Source: Haemonchus contortus
Taxonomy: Eukaryota > Nematoda > Chromadorea > Rhabditida > Trichostrongylidae
Length of the DNA stretch: 64,000 nt
Assembly (NCBI GenBank): GCA_000469685.2
Contig: LS997566.1
Coordinates: 42,918,920-42,982,919, forward strand
Direction of reading: 5' to 3'
In this document: positions 1-11,532 of the stretch, piece by piece
How positions within the stretch are numbered: the first letter of the stretch is position 1
How the letters are laid out: each line of letters starts with the position of its first letter
The notes under the pieces: generated by a model
What the model was told of the DNA's origin: nothing
Database searches by the model: none
The model's input: only the letters and a program-made list of their open reading frames with translations
Made by a program: the position numbers and the translations under genes

Positions 1-51
1 AACATGGAGTACTGTTTTGTCCAATGTTGAAGACTTGGTGATGTTTTGCAG

Positions 52-3000
52 GGTATTGCGGTATTTGTACGGCGGAACCGTGAAAGAAGTTGAAGACAGC
101 GAGGCCAACGGATATCAAAGGCGTGAGTTTGACCTCTACAGGAAATCAAAATTGTAGACTGGATCCAGTACAAATATGTATTACGCACCGTGAAATAATG
201 AAGCGCTGCTACTACTTGACCAAACTACTGCAAGAGAAACCAAGCAAAAAATGGTGTACCAAAAGTAGTTGTCGGGTTTATATGAAAAAAAAGCCTGAGA
301 AGAACAAAAGAACATCTCACAAAAGGCTCACACTCTTGACCATGAGCATCCATCCTCTGCGCTCGCGTCTGTTTGTAATGGTTGGTATGTGCGGTGGTTG
401 CCGTCTGCTGGAAGTGGATGGAAGTATGACCAAAAATTTGTAGCTCTGTTCAAAGCGTTTTTTGTTTTGGTACACGCTTTAGCACAGTATCCTTATTGGT
501 ATGAAACAGGTGCCTTCCCAATGTGACAAGAGTTGCCTCATCTAAATTAGAAATCAACAGAAATCAATCAGTAGTGCGCCATAAGAAAAAACTTCAACTG
601 TTTGCTCTCGGTCTTAAATTCAAACCATAGGCTGCTTTCATAGTCCGCCGGCGTGCCGCCCCTTCGAACGGCTGAAACGTTTTCAGCCGTTCGAAGGGAC
701 ATGGGCGCGACGCGACCGCGTCGACCAACCGTCTGCCTCCCTCCTCCCCCCTAGCACTACCTCGGCAGGCACGCGGGCGGATTATGAAAGCAGCCTAGGG
801 TACACGCCGGCGGATTATGAAAGCAGTCTAAGGTAGCAGGTATCAGAAGCGAATGTGAGTTCATGTTCTGCAAGCATGCTACTTCCCACTGCACGTCGGA
901 AGACTTCGTTGAGGACTAGCTCAATATCACGGAATGCTCTGAGGGTTTTGTCCCTTGCGTTAAAACATTCTATTTATTGGTGATGAGCATTTGCACAAGA
1001 TTGCAAAACTTTAGCATAATTTCAGGTCGCTACCATTCGAAAATGATCAAGATCCCCCAAAGGAGTGTCGGAATTGTTCTGGGAAGAGGAGGGTCGAATA
1101 TACGAGCAGTTGAAAGGGAAACCAAGGTAGGACTCGAACTTCATGAAAGAATTCAGCAGAGGAGGGGCATACTCGATAAAAGAGCTAAGCATAGGAGAGA
1201 CTCGCTGTGGCCAGCAGCCAGTACATGTCAGGCTCCCAGAGAAGTGTGGTGCAGTAAGATATCGTCGATATTCTACTTCTTTTGTACTTGCATTTTTATT
1301 AGGTGTGTGCATTGATTTCCGCCGTTTTTCGCGTGCAAAAACATATTTACTACAAAATTAGAACTAAATGTACATTAACCAATGTATTGCCCATCGTTAG
1401 CTACAACTTCTTGCCATCTTTCTGATATCTTGTTGACTCCGGGTTTGAAAAAGTCTTCATCTTTTGAGGCAATCCTGTTCTCCACCCATTTTCGCACTTC
1501 TTCGGCATTCCGGAAGCGTGTATCTGCCAAACTGACTTGCGTGGACCAGAATAGGTGGTGATCAGAAAGAGCAAGTTCCGGAGAGTATGCGGGCTGAACA
1601 ATCTGATCCCGTCCCACAACTGCAATTTTTCTGAAGGACATTCTTCGCAACGTGGGGTCTGGCATGCTCGTGGTGACACAGCACCTCATGATATTTTCTT
1701 GTGATCAACGGCCGCTTTTAGGTGAGAGAATCCTACAAACTGTCAAGTTTGTGTTCTTAGCGGTCAGCAGTTATAGTTTCGTTCGAGCTAGGCAGCTCAT
1801 AGTTCAGAACACCCTTTTGATCCCACCACCAAATGCACGCACAGCATTACTTTTTGGCAATAAACATCCCGCTTTCGTTGCAAGCTCTCGAGTGAAGAGG
1901 AACTATCTCTGCAGGTTCGTTCAAGTGAAGCTTCTCCTCCATAGAAGCATCCGGTGGGCTTCAATGCCAGTTTTCTTGAAATCAAACAGCAGGGGAAGGG
2001 CCCTCGGGAAGGCGGTTCATCACGTTCCATGACCAAACAGTCCGAGAACATGGTTCACGCAATGGCCTTTGGTATTCGGCGGCGGAAATTAATGCACACA
2101 CCTAATAATTACCATATTGGAGGAATGATAAAACGATGTTTTGAACATTTTTCCTTTTTTATCTGCAAGGGGTAGTAGAAAATTTTAATGATATATGTGG
2201 ATACACCTAAGTATATATCGTTCTCTTTTCAGACCTTCATAAAAGTCTTCCACTATGGTAAGCGGAACGGGAGGAGCAACACACTGTGAGTCTCACGTCA
2301 TGCTGTATCTCGCGAATCATTTTCCAAGTCATTAGCCAATCCATGAACTGTACGGATTGAATTTGAAAAGAGATACGGTAACCCAGTTGAATTTCTATGG
2401 GGTGTGGAAGAGTTTTGGCCCCTCTCTACCTGCAGTGGTGTAAAGATGCTCTGAAGTCCTTGAGATGGGGCTTGCTTCCATTAAGTGTATTCAGCAGTCT
2501 ACAGGGAAACCCTCGAGAGTTATGAGTCCGAAAGTCACCAGGTACATGGTGGACTCAAAAGAAACCATGGACTCAAAACTAATGGACAGCATGGTGTCAG
2601 CATCTTGAATCTCGTCAAGAACCTGCAGGAGACGACTTGTCGTGCATGTGCGAATAGCCAGCCGAATTCGCATGCACAGCAAGCCCTGAATACCCTACAG
2701 GTTCTTGACGATTTTTTAGGTAAGCAACAAGTCCTTCCGGAATGGCAATTTCTTTTGTGTAGAATTAGGAACATGCTGAGCAATACACATCTTCCTATGG
2801 ACTATTCAGATCCCGAGGCCCTGTCAATTACAGAAATTAACTCTTTCTGTGTACTTTTCCTAGTAGTTTGCTTAGAAGGTGCGCTATCATTTTGCATCGG
2901 CTCTGTAAATAGCAGTTCCATATGAAATTGAAGGGGAATATTCGGCATGAAACGTATTCTGTCTGTTAGAGTTTTTATTAAGGAGATTTCGGTGATTGAT

Positions 3001-5586
3001 GGTTCCTACGGACCAAAACGTTCGTGGTTTTGGAGGTTGTTTAATTATTTTTCGTCGCACGTTACCAAGTTCTGAAACGACCGTCAAGTCCACCATAACG
3101 CTCTCGGAACATAGATCGCCAGAATGGGTACTGCGAAGGTGATAATAAAGTTCTTGTCTTTTAGAGCAAACAGAATTCGAGGTAGTCACGATGTTGAGGA
3201 ATGGACTTCTGCAGACAGTAATAACTCGTCACCGGAATGCGAATTCGCTTTTGTGGAAATTCGTGGTGAAACGGAAGAAAATGTAAATGTGAAACGAGAC
3301 TCATCAATTGCAGTTTGAACTTATCAAAATCAATGGATCCAAGTATAATAACGCAGGTCCGGGTCATGTTTCAGATAAGGCAGGCGAAGATGGAGATTTA
3401 CAGCTTCATCTCTGACTCGAAAACCTCGGTCTCAACAAAATGTGTATGCGTTCCTTCCCACGTAATTGGATACATCATCGGTGCGTTTTGCCTTATTATT
3501 ATCTGAATTGAGGTGAAGAATTCTTCATGGTTTAAAGTTGTAGTCACGTACAACTATTAACTTGGAAGAATTTCATTTTTTCTTGGTGCGAGGGAAAGAG
3601 GTATTGAGACACCTTGTCCCCCTATTGGGGCCAGGCGTTGAAGTCTAATAGGAGGACCTAGTGGAACTTGTTGGAAACTTACAAACCTTTTTGCTAGGCG
3701 CTCTACTCGAAACCTTTGACTTACAATTCAAATAACGCGATAATGTTCAGACAGACGTCCAAACCAATATGACCTTTTACCAAACAGCGTAGACCTAGGC
3801 CTTTTATCAAACTAGTCAGTAATAGTTAGGTAGTATAAAGTTAGGGTACATAGAGAGCCAAAGTCAATGAGTGCGCTCGTTAACTGAAACTAGAGTCTGT
3901 GAGAGACATACAGTGAAGGCTTATGTATGTTTGTTCCAACAGGCTGAGTCTACAAAGGGTTTTTCCACTCGTAGAGAGAATACTCTGGGGAGAGGATAGC
4001 TGTTGTGCCTGATTAGGTGGTGAAGAGCAAAATGGGGAGTCAACGAAAGACCTTCACCATGAACCATTCCGTCTGCAAAGGTATTGTGACAAAAAATGAT
4101 ACTGGGAGGTAATCTGATGCGGGTCCGCTTACGATCACGATAAAACTAGAAGGACTCAAACTTTGGAGCTCCACATTTATCCCTCTTTGCCAGCAAAGAA
4201 ATTTAATTGATTACCATTTTCTTTCGCCTTTTCTGAGAAGGAAACTTAGTCCCTTCAAAGGGAAACATTTTCTGTTTAGACTACTTTTTCCCAATTCAGT
4301 TGGTTTTCCTTCAATAGAGGGGATCTTCTCCGCATACGTCATCAAAGCCTCATGAAGTGGATAGAGCTTTGTTGGGGTCCCCAGTGAGAGAACATATTTC
4401 TGCTGAATGGCAATGATACCTTGATTACCCAAATCCCTCAACTTATTGGATCCAGAATCTTTTTAGAAATATAAAACAACAAAACAAACAAATACGCAAC
4501 ATAATTATATTTGCATACTGAATTGCTGCTTTACTATAGTGATATTCTTGCGGCCATTACATACCAGACAGACGAGAGGGTGAAATGTTTCAGGAAAAGA
4601 AGGAGCCAACCTACGTGAGATCAGGCGGAACCATCATGTTCGTGTCGACGTAAGTCTTTAGAAGTTGGTCTGTTCTTGCGACCAAACTCTTGTATACAAA
4701 TTGTTTTTATGCATTGAAGATTGAACCCGAAACGTTCTCCAATACACGAAAAATATCCATCACAGGCAGTCCAAAGTCTATTCTATTAGCAGAGGTAAGC
4801 GGTTTCGAAGTTTTTACATAGCTGTTCATTGTGACAGCCTTCTCCGGTTTCTGCTGACGTAAAGAATATTTGATATTTTCGTTCCGACGTTCCCATCTAG
4901 ACTACCCACACCCTTCCCCTCCTGACTCCTTATTTAACTTCGAAATCCCATATTTACTTTATCTTTCTGGTCCTAGGACTGTCCTATTGACTTTTTGAGG
5001 TGCTTTCGTCCTGACACTATAAAGGTCACATACTGGAAAGTCTCGTACTAGTCCCAGTTAACTGAATCTTTTACTCTGTCTCTCCCCGTCTCTCCCCGCC
5101 CGGATTCTGAATCTGGCGCAGACTTGTACATCGTCTGGACCCCGCATGCCCATTGAATAGGCCACATGTGCATTCAAAAACACCACTACGATTCTGAATA
5201 GATGTTGATAGCGAGCGCATCTCGAATGGGTTTGATCGAGTGCAGAGACTTCAATCATTATAATGTGTAGAGGTCGGACAGTGATAACTTCACTTCCATT
5301 TTTATAAATGAAAATGTTTGTGTGATGATTTTGGCCTTCGACTTTTTCCCTTTCATGAAGGTAGTTGCATTGATGTAGCTATTGTTTATGTTAGGTAGAG
5401 TTTAGGCACGAATCAACCAGCTTATGAGTCGCCATCGTAACGACAACGCTGCGGATGGGGATGAAGATTTTGAAAGGGTGTGTTCCGGATCTACTCACAA
5501 ATAACTTTCACGCGTAGTGATTTTGTTATTTTTAGCAGATGCTGGAAATCAAACGTATCCAAGAAGATGAAGATGAGGAATGGTAA
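52..5586 (+). CDS. Two-KH-domain RNA-binding protein, 3' part (N-terminus outside window)
   Basis: Nine exons join in phase: 52-122, 1026-1126, 2233-2285, 3165-3282, 3375-3480, 4594-4649, 4720-4794, 5406-5477 and 5539-5586 (TAA). The visible product is about 232 residues. KH1 runs from KMIKIPQRSVGIVLGRGG (GXXG loop GRGG) to the strand FVEIRGETEEN and helix IRQAKMEIYSF. KH2 follows directly: VPSHVIGYIIGKEG (loop GKEG), then KISITGSPKSILLAE. The protein ends in an acidic tail, RIQEDEDEEW. KH domains bind short single-stranded RNA or DNA. Every junction keeps frame and most donors are GTGAGT, GTAAGT or GTAAGC. The last acceptor is a TAGCAG tandem site (5534-5538) that can add one Gln. The first exon is the least certain because it carries no domain. 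The architecture recalls tandem-KH proteins such as TDRKH, but no Tudor domain follows, so I do not name the gene. Confidence 0.84.
629..796. mobile_element. Short MITE with a palindromic centre
   Basis: The ends are inverted: AGGCTGCTTTCATAGTCCGCC at the left and its near complement ending GCAGCCT at the right. A perfect 18-bp inverted repeat with a 3-base spacer lies inside (660-677 / 681-698). A second, partial right end with the same motif follows at about 797-832. Related ends occur near 49463 and at 50050. It lies in the first visible intron of the KH gene. Confidence 0.65.
1299..2105 (-). mobile_element. Internally deleted mariner element with transposase remnant
   Basis: Terminal inverted repeats of 26 bp match at 25 positions (left TTAGGTGTGTGCATTGATTT; right complement at 2080-2105), flanked by TA on both sides, as expected for Tc1/mariner. 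The minus strand encodes broken transposase pieces: KKVMLCV near 1850, HARPHVAKN near 1660, then YSPELALSDHHLF and a C-terminal ERWQEVVANDGQYI near 1380. The YSPDLAPSDYHLF-type motif is diagnostic of mariner. At 807 bp it is well short of the usual 1.3 kb, and the frame is interrupted. It sits in the KH-gene intron between 1126 and 2233. Confidence 0.85.
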
Positions 5587-6090
5587 CGGGGTTAGTGTGA
5601 CGTCCCACTTGATGCATCTCATAAGCATGCATTCTTGATATTTTACTTATATGATGTTTGACATTTTGTTAAGTTTTTTGTTCAGAAATTCACAAAGTAT
5701 TTTTATGTTAACTGGTGCAGAGTTATTTGATTTTTTCATGAGTGTCACTAAACTCAGATGAATTAAGAAATAGCCTATTTCTCTATTTTTCTGTACGTCT
5801 TTATGTAAATGAGGTAATAGATTTTGTTCGCAGTGGGCAGAACGTTCTTCTAAAATACGCTACTTGTGTTATCGCACGATTAATCTCGAACCCTCAAAAT
5901 TGGGTGATTAAAAGTGTATTAGACTAACAGAAACAATACAACAATAATAAGATCAATGCAAAGGCAGTTAAAGCACATTGAATATAAGCGAACAATAAAT
6001 GAAGTATAAACACAATACAGATTGGGTAATCTAAATGCTAACGAAAGAAATCAAGATGCTTCTCTAGTAAAGGAATGAACAGGTACGCAC
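5587..6090. other. Intergenic, nothing recognised
   Basis: AT-rich sequence downstream of the KH gene. I see no splice-consistent coding exon, RNA gene or element ends. Confidence 0.5.
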
Positions 6091-6220
6091 AATGCTCTGG
6101 AACAATAAGAAAGGAGGATAGGAATGCTTATAACAATAAGAAGGGAGGATAGGAATGCTCTAGAAACATAGAAGGAGAGAAAAATGCTCTAAAATTATAA
6201 AGGGAAAAACAAGATGCTCT
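6091..6220. repeat. Decayed tandem repeat, about 31-bp unit, four copies
   Basis: Units begin with AATGCTCT or a variant at 6091, 6123, 6154, 6183 and about 6212, giving periods of 29-32 bp. Each contains an AATAAGAAGGGAGGATAGG-type purine-rich stretch that decays rightwards. Confidence 0.7.
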
Positions 6221-6615
6221 CATGGGTTACGACGAACGCGACGAATTCTCTGGAAGCTCTGCTACGTACGGGCGTTCACCATGCGTGCGCGCGTTCCCCG
6301 CAATCGATGGATCAGAAGGGATCACACATCGACCGTGCAGCAGGGCATCTTCAGCGTAGAAGTCACTAAACTAATTAAATCATGAGAAACAATAGCATAA
6401 ACAAGTTAAGTAAATACTCACTAGTAAGTATACACTCATGCTCCCTTCTATAGTCACGTCTGTGACACTACTCACCAGAGAACTTTCTCTTATCAAGGTT
6501 CATGACGATCACGAAAATTTTTGAGATGAACAAAGTTCAGAACTGGGCGAATACGTCAAAGTGAGCGTTGATCAGCGTGCTTAACCCTTAGAAATGGACA
6601 TTAGTCACTAGTTAA

Positions 6616-6980
6616 AGGCACAGTTCACATTGAAAAGGGTTTCTGGGACCGATCTCTGGGATAAGCCTGTGACCTCCAAGGATAGCCTAAGGGACGCTGC
6701 CGGGTCGAAAATTAGTCGAGATAGGGCGTAATAAAGGTCCTCAAAACCGGCTTAGCCGACGTACACACTCAAGGCAGGCGAGCTGTCAAGCGTTGTAAAG
6801 TTGTAGAGATTGCATCATTCGTATCGAGACCCACACCTTGCACGCAGGCAGCGTATTGCCGCCAGCTGTATGCAATTACGCCCGTTCGAATAGCTCGTGC
6901 AAGTACCTCTTCCATGCAGCTTTTTTTTGCAAAACTCTCATCCCGATCCCAATTTTGCTTCTTTTTTAGGCCTTATATTT
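6616..6980. mobile_element. Truncated or nested copy of the TTAA-flanked MITE
   Basis: TTAA at 6612-6615 is followed by the family terminus AGGCACAGTTCAC. Internal sequence near 6700-6770 (GGGTCGAAAA...GGCTTAGCCGACGT) matches, in reverse complement, the interior of the copy at 19818-20284. No right terminus is seen before the next copy starts at 6988. Confidence 0.55.
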
Positions 6981-6987
6981 CCCTTAA

Positions 6988-7570
6988 AAGCACAGTTCAC
7001 GATAATTTTGGGTAGACCAGATTATGATGAAAAATGGACCATCATCCACCATCATCACACTATTTTCGACAAGATCGAAAATAGAGTGATGATGGTGGAG
7101 AAACTGCGTGAATCGGTGTTTCCAAACTAAAAAGAAGCTTCGAAATAGGGGGCTAGACGAGAATGAAACCAGAAAAATGAAGAGTAATGGGGCGTCCGGA
7201 CGAGCTAAACAGTGTGTTTCACTGCGCGCGTGTGGGTCCTGGTGCGAATAACAGACAATGGTAAGCAAAAACTCATTCACTTATAAGCATAAATAAACCT
7301 AGTACAGCAAAAGTAGCTCACCTTCTTCAAATTCTAGGAGTAGGAAATTGAATAAGGGATCGCGGCAGCAAAAAGAAAAACAGAGCAGGAAAGAATGGGA
7401 GAAAAACATCGTCTCATCACTCGGCGATTAGCTGATTGTGCGTGGGTCCTAGAACGAGTAATAGCGATCTGTATTGTCTCGACACTCGTCTGACCGTCTG
7501 AGGTGACTTCGTTCGAGAGGCGGGAAGGCCATTGACGTCCCCGCTTATTGAATTATCGTGAACTGTGCCT
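6988..7570. mobile_element. TTAA-flanked MITE, copy A (583 bp)
   Basis: TTAA lies on both sides (6984-6987 and 7571-7574). Termini are inverted: AGCACAGTTCACGATAAT at the left and ATTATCGTGAACTGTGCCT at the right. No transposase is encoded; the small frames inside are chance. TTAA duplications are typical of piggyBac-type elements, but the superfamily assignment here is inference. Confidence 0.75.
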
Positions 7571-8447
7571 TTAATACGCCGATTGTGGCGTTTTCTTCGC
7601 CACATTTGCACCACTCTGGACTATCGCTACCATTACTCGTCTAAAACCGAATAACCCAAAACCAAAAAACCGAGTTTCCGTTACTCGGTCACCTAAAAAT
7701 GGAAGAAATAGATTGAAACATCAACGCGATAGTCTTAGAGGTAAATCTAGCCCATACTAGAAACCAATCAAAGCCTGACCCTGATTGATACAGCGCATTT
7801 GGATATTTCGACCGCGACCGCGACGAGAAAAGGTGGTACGCAAGACCTGATAGAATCGTAGGTCGTGGTATGTTTGTTAGTTAATGACACGACTGTTTTC
7901 CATTTAGGCTGATATGAGGGCAAAAATGAGAAAAGTCACCCAGAAAAGGGCTACAACAGTTTCGACATTTAACTCTAAGATCATGAACTAGCTCAACTAC
8001 AAAAGCAAATTCCCCCCAACTCACTGATGAGCCTTGTGTATTGGTGGAAATCGAAGTGGCTCATCTCTGCAGAGGCGAAACGAATCACCCACCCCGAACC
8101 AGAAAATCTATTCGTACTCTGGGATTGTGCACTTTCTCTTATTGTAAGAACTTACATCAAACCGAATGGGATATGGGTACATTGGTGCGTCCGAAGATGC
8201 TTCCACCTGCGCAGCCAAATTCGTGGCGATTTGCACGACTCTGGCGTTTGTCATCAAGACGTAAAGCATGTGCACGAAACAACGACGAAGCTCAGAGTCT
8301 AAACTGTCCATCAGCGCATCAATTTAAACGATATAAGGAAATCGTGTGATTGTTTATCCTTCATGCCATTCGCCGCGTGCATCTCCGAACGCACCAATGT
8401 TCCGTCCCCCAAACAGATGAGTTGACTTAATTCTGTATTTGCAGAAA
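7571..8447. other. Intergenic, nothing convincing
   Basis: Two overlapping plus-strand open frames at 8027-8349 lack splice or domain support and compete with a minus-strand frame. I do not call a gene. Confidence 0.4.
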
Positions 8448-8548
8448 TATGCTCACATGTATCGGAGGAGGAATAACAGCTGCAAGTAAAATACACAATC
8501 ACAATTTATAAGTAGTTTCGGTGCTTGGGCTTGCCTGTCACGCCCAAC
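8448..8548 (+). promoter_or_regulatory. Upstream block shared with the 11.5-kb paralogue, TATA-like box
   Basis: The segment around ATGTATCGGAGGAGGAATAA, AAAATACACA and TTTATAAGTAG is repeated in diverged form at 11433-11532, where the A/T box reads TATAAATAG. The box lies about 35-45 bp before the start codon in both copies. Conservation of the block with the coding exons suggests promoter plus 5' leader, but a plain segmental duplication would look the same. Confidence 0.5.
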
Positions 8549-9583
8549 ATGCTCTTCATTTTGGTAGCTTTGGCTCTCATATTTCCAAATGTAGCCGACC
8601 AAGGTGAGCGCATATGATTTTGGCCAAATCAAGCTTAGCCCATTACTTCAGAAAGTCGTTTGTCTTTTCAACAATGTTTTTTTTAGAAGACTCTAACCGC
8701 TCAGAATTAGATCGACTCGCTGATCATCTTTTGACAAAAGGGCTGGAGGGACTCAAGATGCTCATCACGGAAACCAATGGCAAACTCGTGAGTTTTTTGT
8801 TTTGTTCAGCTAACAGCCCAGCTACTATGTTGTGCATATAGCAAATGATATCTAGAAATGGAGAGAAGGCCTAGCCAACAGAACACTCAAATGGTTAAGG
8901 AAAAACCCATTCCCAAAAGTTTACCTAACGATCAAAGGAGAACGGTCTGACCTTTCAGATTTCCTTCAGTTTTTCATATGAACACCTTAAGTTCAGGTGC
9001 ATCTCAAAGATGGGCGATGGGTGGCCGGACGATGACTTCTTGAAGAAAGCTTCAGACTTTGCGGCTCCATTCGAGAAACGAAAGAAGTTTGTGAGTTCAA
9101 GACGTTCAGAATAGAAATCATTCACTCGTACCAATATTCGGTGATTGAGATCGTAAAAAGACAAGTCTTAGTTTGAAATAAAAAGTCTTGAAATCTCCTG
9201 GCCCGATCCTAGATCACTATAGATTACCTTACCTATGTCTAATTTGGATCTACAGTGGTTGAGCGACCGAAATCGCAGCTCTCCTAGACTGATCTATATA
9301 GTTCTTAACAGTGCCTTAATCAAGCATTGGTGATTGTACTCGTCCGGAATGCCCCCCCCCTATCGTATATCAGTCGCTGTAGAACCCTGTATTCATGTGA
9401 CTGTGCCATCCTTTCCTGACTTGATTTAGAAATTAGCATGTTTTTAGATCACTGACCTAGGCGCAGGTGGTTTTGGATGCAATGGATTTGTCAACGGAAC
9501 GGGCGAAGTCAGAAGATGTATCTACGTCGGATGTTCCTTCAACAAAAAACGGAAGCGATGAAACTAACTTCCATAATAAATAA
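8549..9583 (+). CDS. Small predicted secreted protein (134 aa), copy 1 of a duplicated pair
   Basis: Five exons join in phase: 8549-8603, 8687-8787, 8856-8893, 8997-9090 and 9467-9583 (TAA). The N-terminus, MLFILVALALIFPNVADQ, is a signal peptide. The mature part is charged and probably helical (LDRLADHLLTKGLEGLKML; later DDDFLKKASDFAAPFEKRKK) and ends in a Ser/Thr/Asp-rich tail. No cysteine framework is visible and I recognise no domain. AATAAA overlaps the stop. Exon 3 is the weakest part: its acceptor (ATATCTAG) was chosen because upstream acceptors give an immediate stop. The partner at 11.5 kb supports exons 1, 2 and 4. Likely a lineage-specific secreted or excreted protein; function unknown. 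Confidence 0.6.
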
Positions 9584-10790
9584 TTTATGCAGATAAAGTT
9601 CCAACGTGAACAAAGATACTTCGATTCCCCTCCTTTGTTACAAGGCTGGTTCAGTGAGATAATAGAAAATGGGCTGCAGCTGGTTCAGCAGACATGTTGC
9701 AGTTTGCAGTTATCTGCTCTACTAGCTTGAAGAAATTATTCGGTAAGCTAAGTATAGCCTACTCGTCTTTCGGCGACTCATTGTAGCCATACTGAACAGC
9801 TGAACCGTTGCTACACTTGAATGTCGATTGATCCTATGTACGGCTGCAATCAGTCACTGAAAGCGCTGAGCCACATTTGATAAAGAACTGTACTTGCCGA
9901 AGATCATAACACTTGATAGCTACCTCTCCGTAGCTGGTCAGTTGTTTCAAACACTCAATACGCTGAAGCCAACTTTCCAATCCTCTTACTGTGACGTGCT
10001 ATTTTTCAGCAACAACAGGATAAATGTATCAGATTGCCCGAAAGCATTCAAGACGAGATGCTTTCGTGCTTTTCAATTGCTGATCTCAAATTCCCGATCA
10101 AAACTTTTCAAACGATTCTTAGTAAAAAATCAGGGAAGCATGTGCAATTGCATCCGGTCAAACACATCGGCATCTCGAAAATAGTGTTGGATGTCAAAAT
10201 AGTGAGCTGGTAAGGCATGAAGTCATTCAGCAGTTTATAAAACTGCAGATTAAAAGGTTAAACCCTGCAAAACAGCCTTACACATCATGTTGCGGCCTCT
10301 TCTAACCTTTGAGTCTACACTTGCACCACACCCTTGAGGACACAATACCTGCTGTCACTTGGCAGACATGTCCTGCCTCCCACATTCTTTCTGAGGTGGA
10401 TGCCCTGATACGAGCGAACAGGACCCATGAATCTCCTGCAAAGCACGCACTCGGAAACACTTCGTGGAGGCCAACCCTATAGTTCCTGTTCAAGTCATGT
10501 GTGTTTAACTAACATGTCCCTCATCCAAAATTGGCTGCATAGCTTCATTCAGATTACGCTCTTCTCTGTAGTGACCCATAGTCCTACCGCTTACAAACTA
10601 TATCTTCCCAATTTCGACACCTTAGATGTAGCAAAAGGAAACTTTCCCAAGGTCCCGTCTTCGCTGAGCGGAGTCCAGTCCTGCTAACTGCACAAGGGCC
10701 TCCACCCTGGCCCCTACATCTCCTTCAAACTTGAACAGCATTGGTCTGAGGAAATTATTTCTTTGCAAACCATCCCAGTTCTCATACACA
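9584..10790. other. Intergenic, nothing recognised
   Basis: No spliced coding model or element ends seen. Small open frames at 9894-10184 and 10302-10687 have no support. Confidence 0.4.
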
Positions 10791-10798
10791 CATTCAAA

Positions 10799-10800
10799 CT

Positions 10801-10836
<36 letters not shown>

Positions 10837-10923
10837 CACACACACATACACACACATACACACACATACACACACACATACACACACATACACACACACA
10901 TACACACACATACACACACACAC
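10799..10923. repeat. (CA)n microsatellite with TA interruptions
   Basis: About 125 bp of CACACA broken regularly by TACACA or AAACACA. The Thr/His and Cys/Val frames through it are artefacts. Confidence 0.97.
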
Positions 10924-10940
10924 AGCGTATTGAATGTTTT

Positions 10941-11142
10941 GTAGCCGATACAGTAACTTGCGGTAACTAACCCATGTACATGTCAGTGCTTTTATCCTCG
11001 TAAACGAGTCTGGTACCGATTAACCGACTCCGGAGGGATGAAATACATAGTCGGCCTGGGATACGGGAGTCGAACACGTGACCATGCTTGTGCGATAGCG
11101 CACCGCTTGCCACTGCAACATCCTGGTTCGACCGGTGCAATG
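10941..11142 (-). mobile_element. tRNA-derived SINE, minus orientation (copy 1)
   Basis: Read on the minus strand it has a tRNA-like head with a B-box (GTGTTCGACTCCCG) preceded by the degenerate A-box region GCAGTGGCAAGCGG. Then follow the family core with ACCAGACTCG and a tail with GCACTGACATGTACATGGG. The same order occurs in six other copies in this window. Confidence 0.7.
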
Positions 11143-11432
11143 TATATCCATATATTTATATCTAAACCTATGCCTATATCTACATCAATATATAAGTTTA
11201 TATTATGTATACACGTGAACATATAATTTTTTCAGGGTTTAGATACAATTTCTTTCTTTGAACTCTGGTATACTTTAGGCCTCTCGGAAGCAAGTACATC
11301 TTTGGCTCCTCAGTGCTTCCTTCAGGCAGTCAAGCAATTTTCTATCTGTCTTTGCTGTTTTTCATTTGCTACATTTTTCGTAGGGCTTTATACCATACTG
11401 AATTAGTTGATTGTTCCTGTATTTGCTAAAAT

Positions 11433-11532
11433 GTGTACACATGTATCAGAGGAGGAAGAGGAGGTGAGACTAAAATACACAGACATCATCTATAAATAGT
11501 ATCAGAGCTCAGAAAAGACTGTCACATCCGAA
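11433..11532 (+). promoter_or_regulatory. Duplicated upstream block of the secreted-protein pair
   Basis: Matches 8448-8548 (ATGTATCAGAGGAGGAAGAG, AAAATACACA). It has a clear TATAAATAG at 11491-11499, about 35 bp before the ATG at 11533. Confidence 0.5.

Noticed and set aside
2485..2925. 146-codon plus-strand open frame
   Set aside because: It lies between phase-consistent KH exons 2233-2285 and 3165-3282. Including it breaks the KH1 fold. The composition is protein-like, so an alternative exon cannot be fully excluded.
3124..3318. Independent small gene starting at 3124
   Set aside because: Its second half is the KH1 exon (3165-3282); the ATG lies in the intron.
10622..10970. Overlapping Cys/Val- and Thr/His-rich open frames
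   Set aside because: They are translations of the (CA)n microsatellite in different frames.
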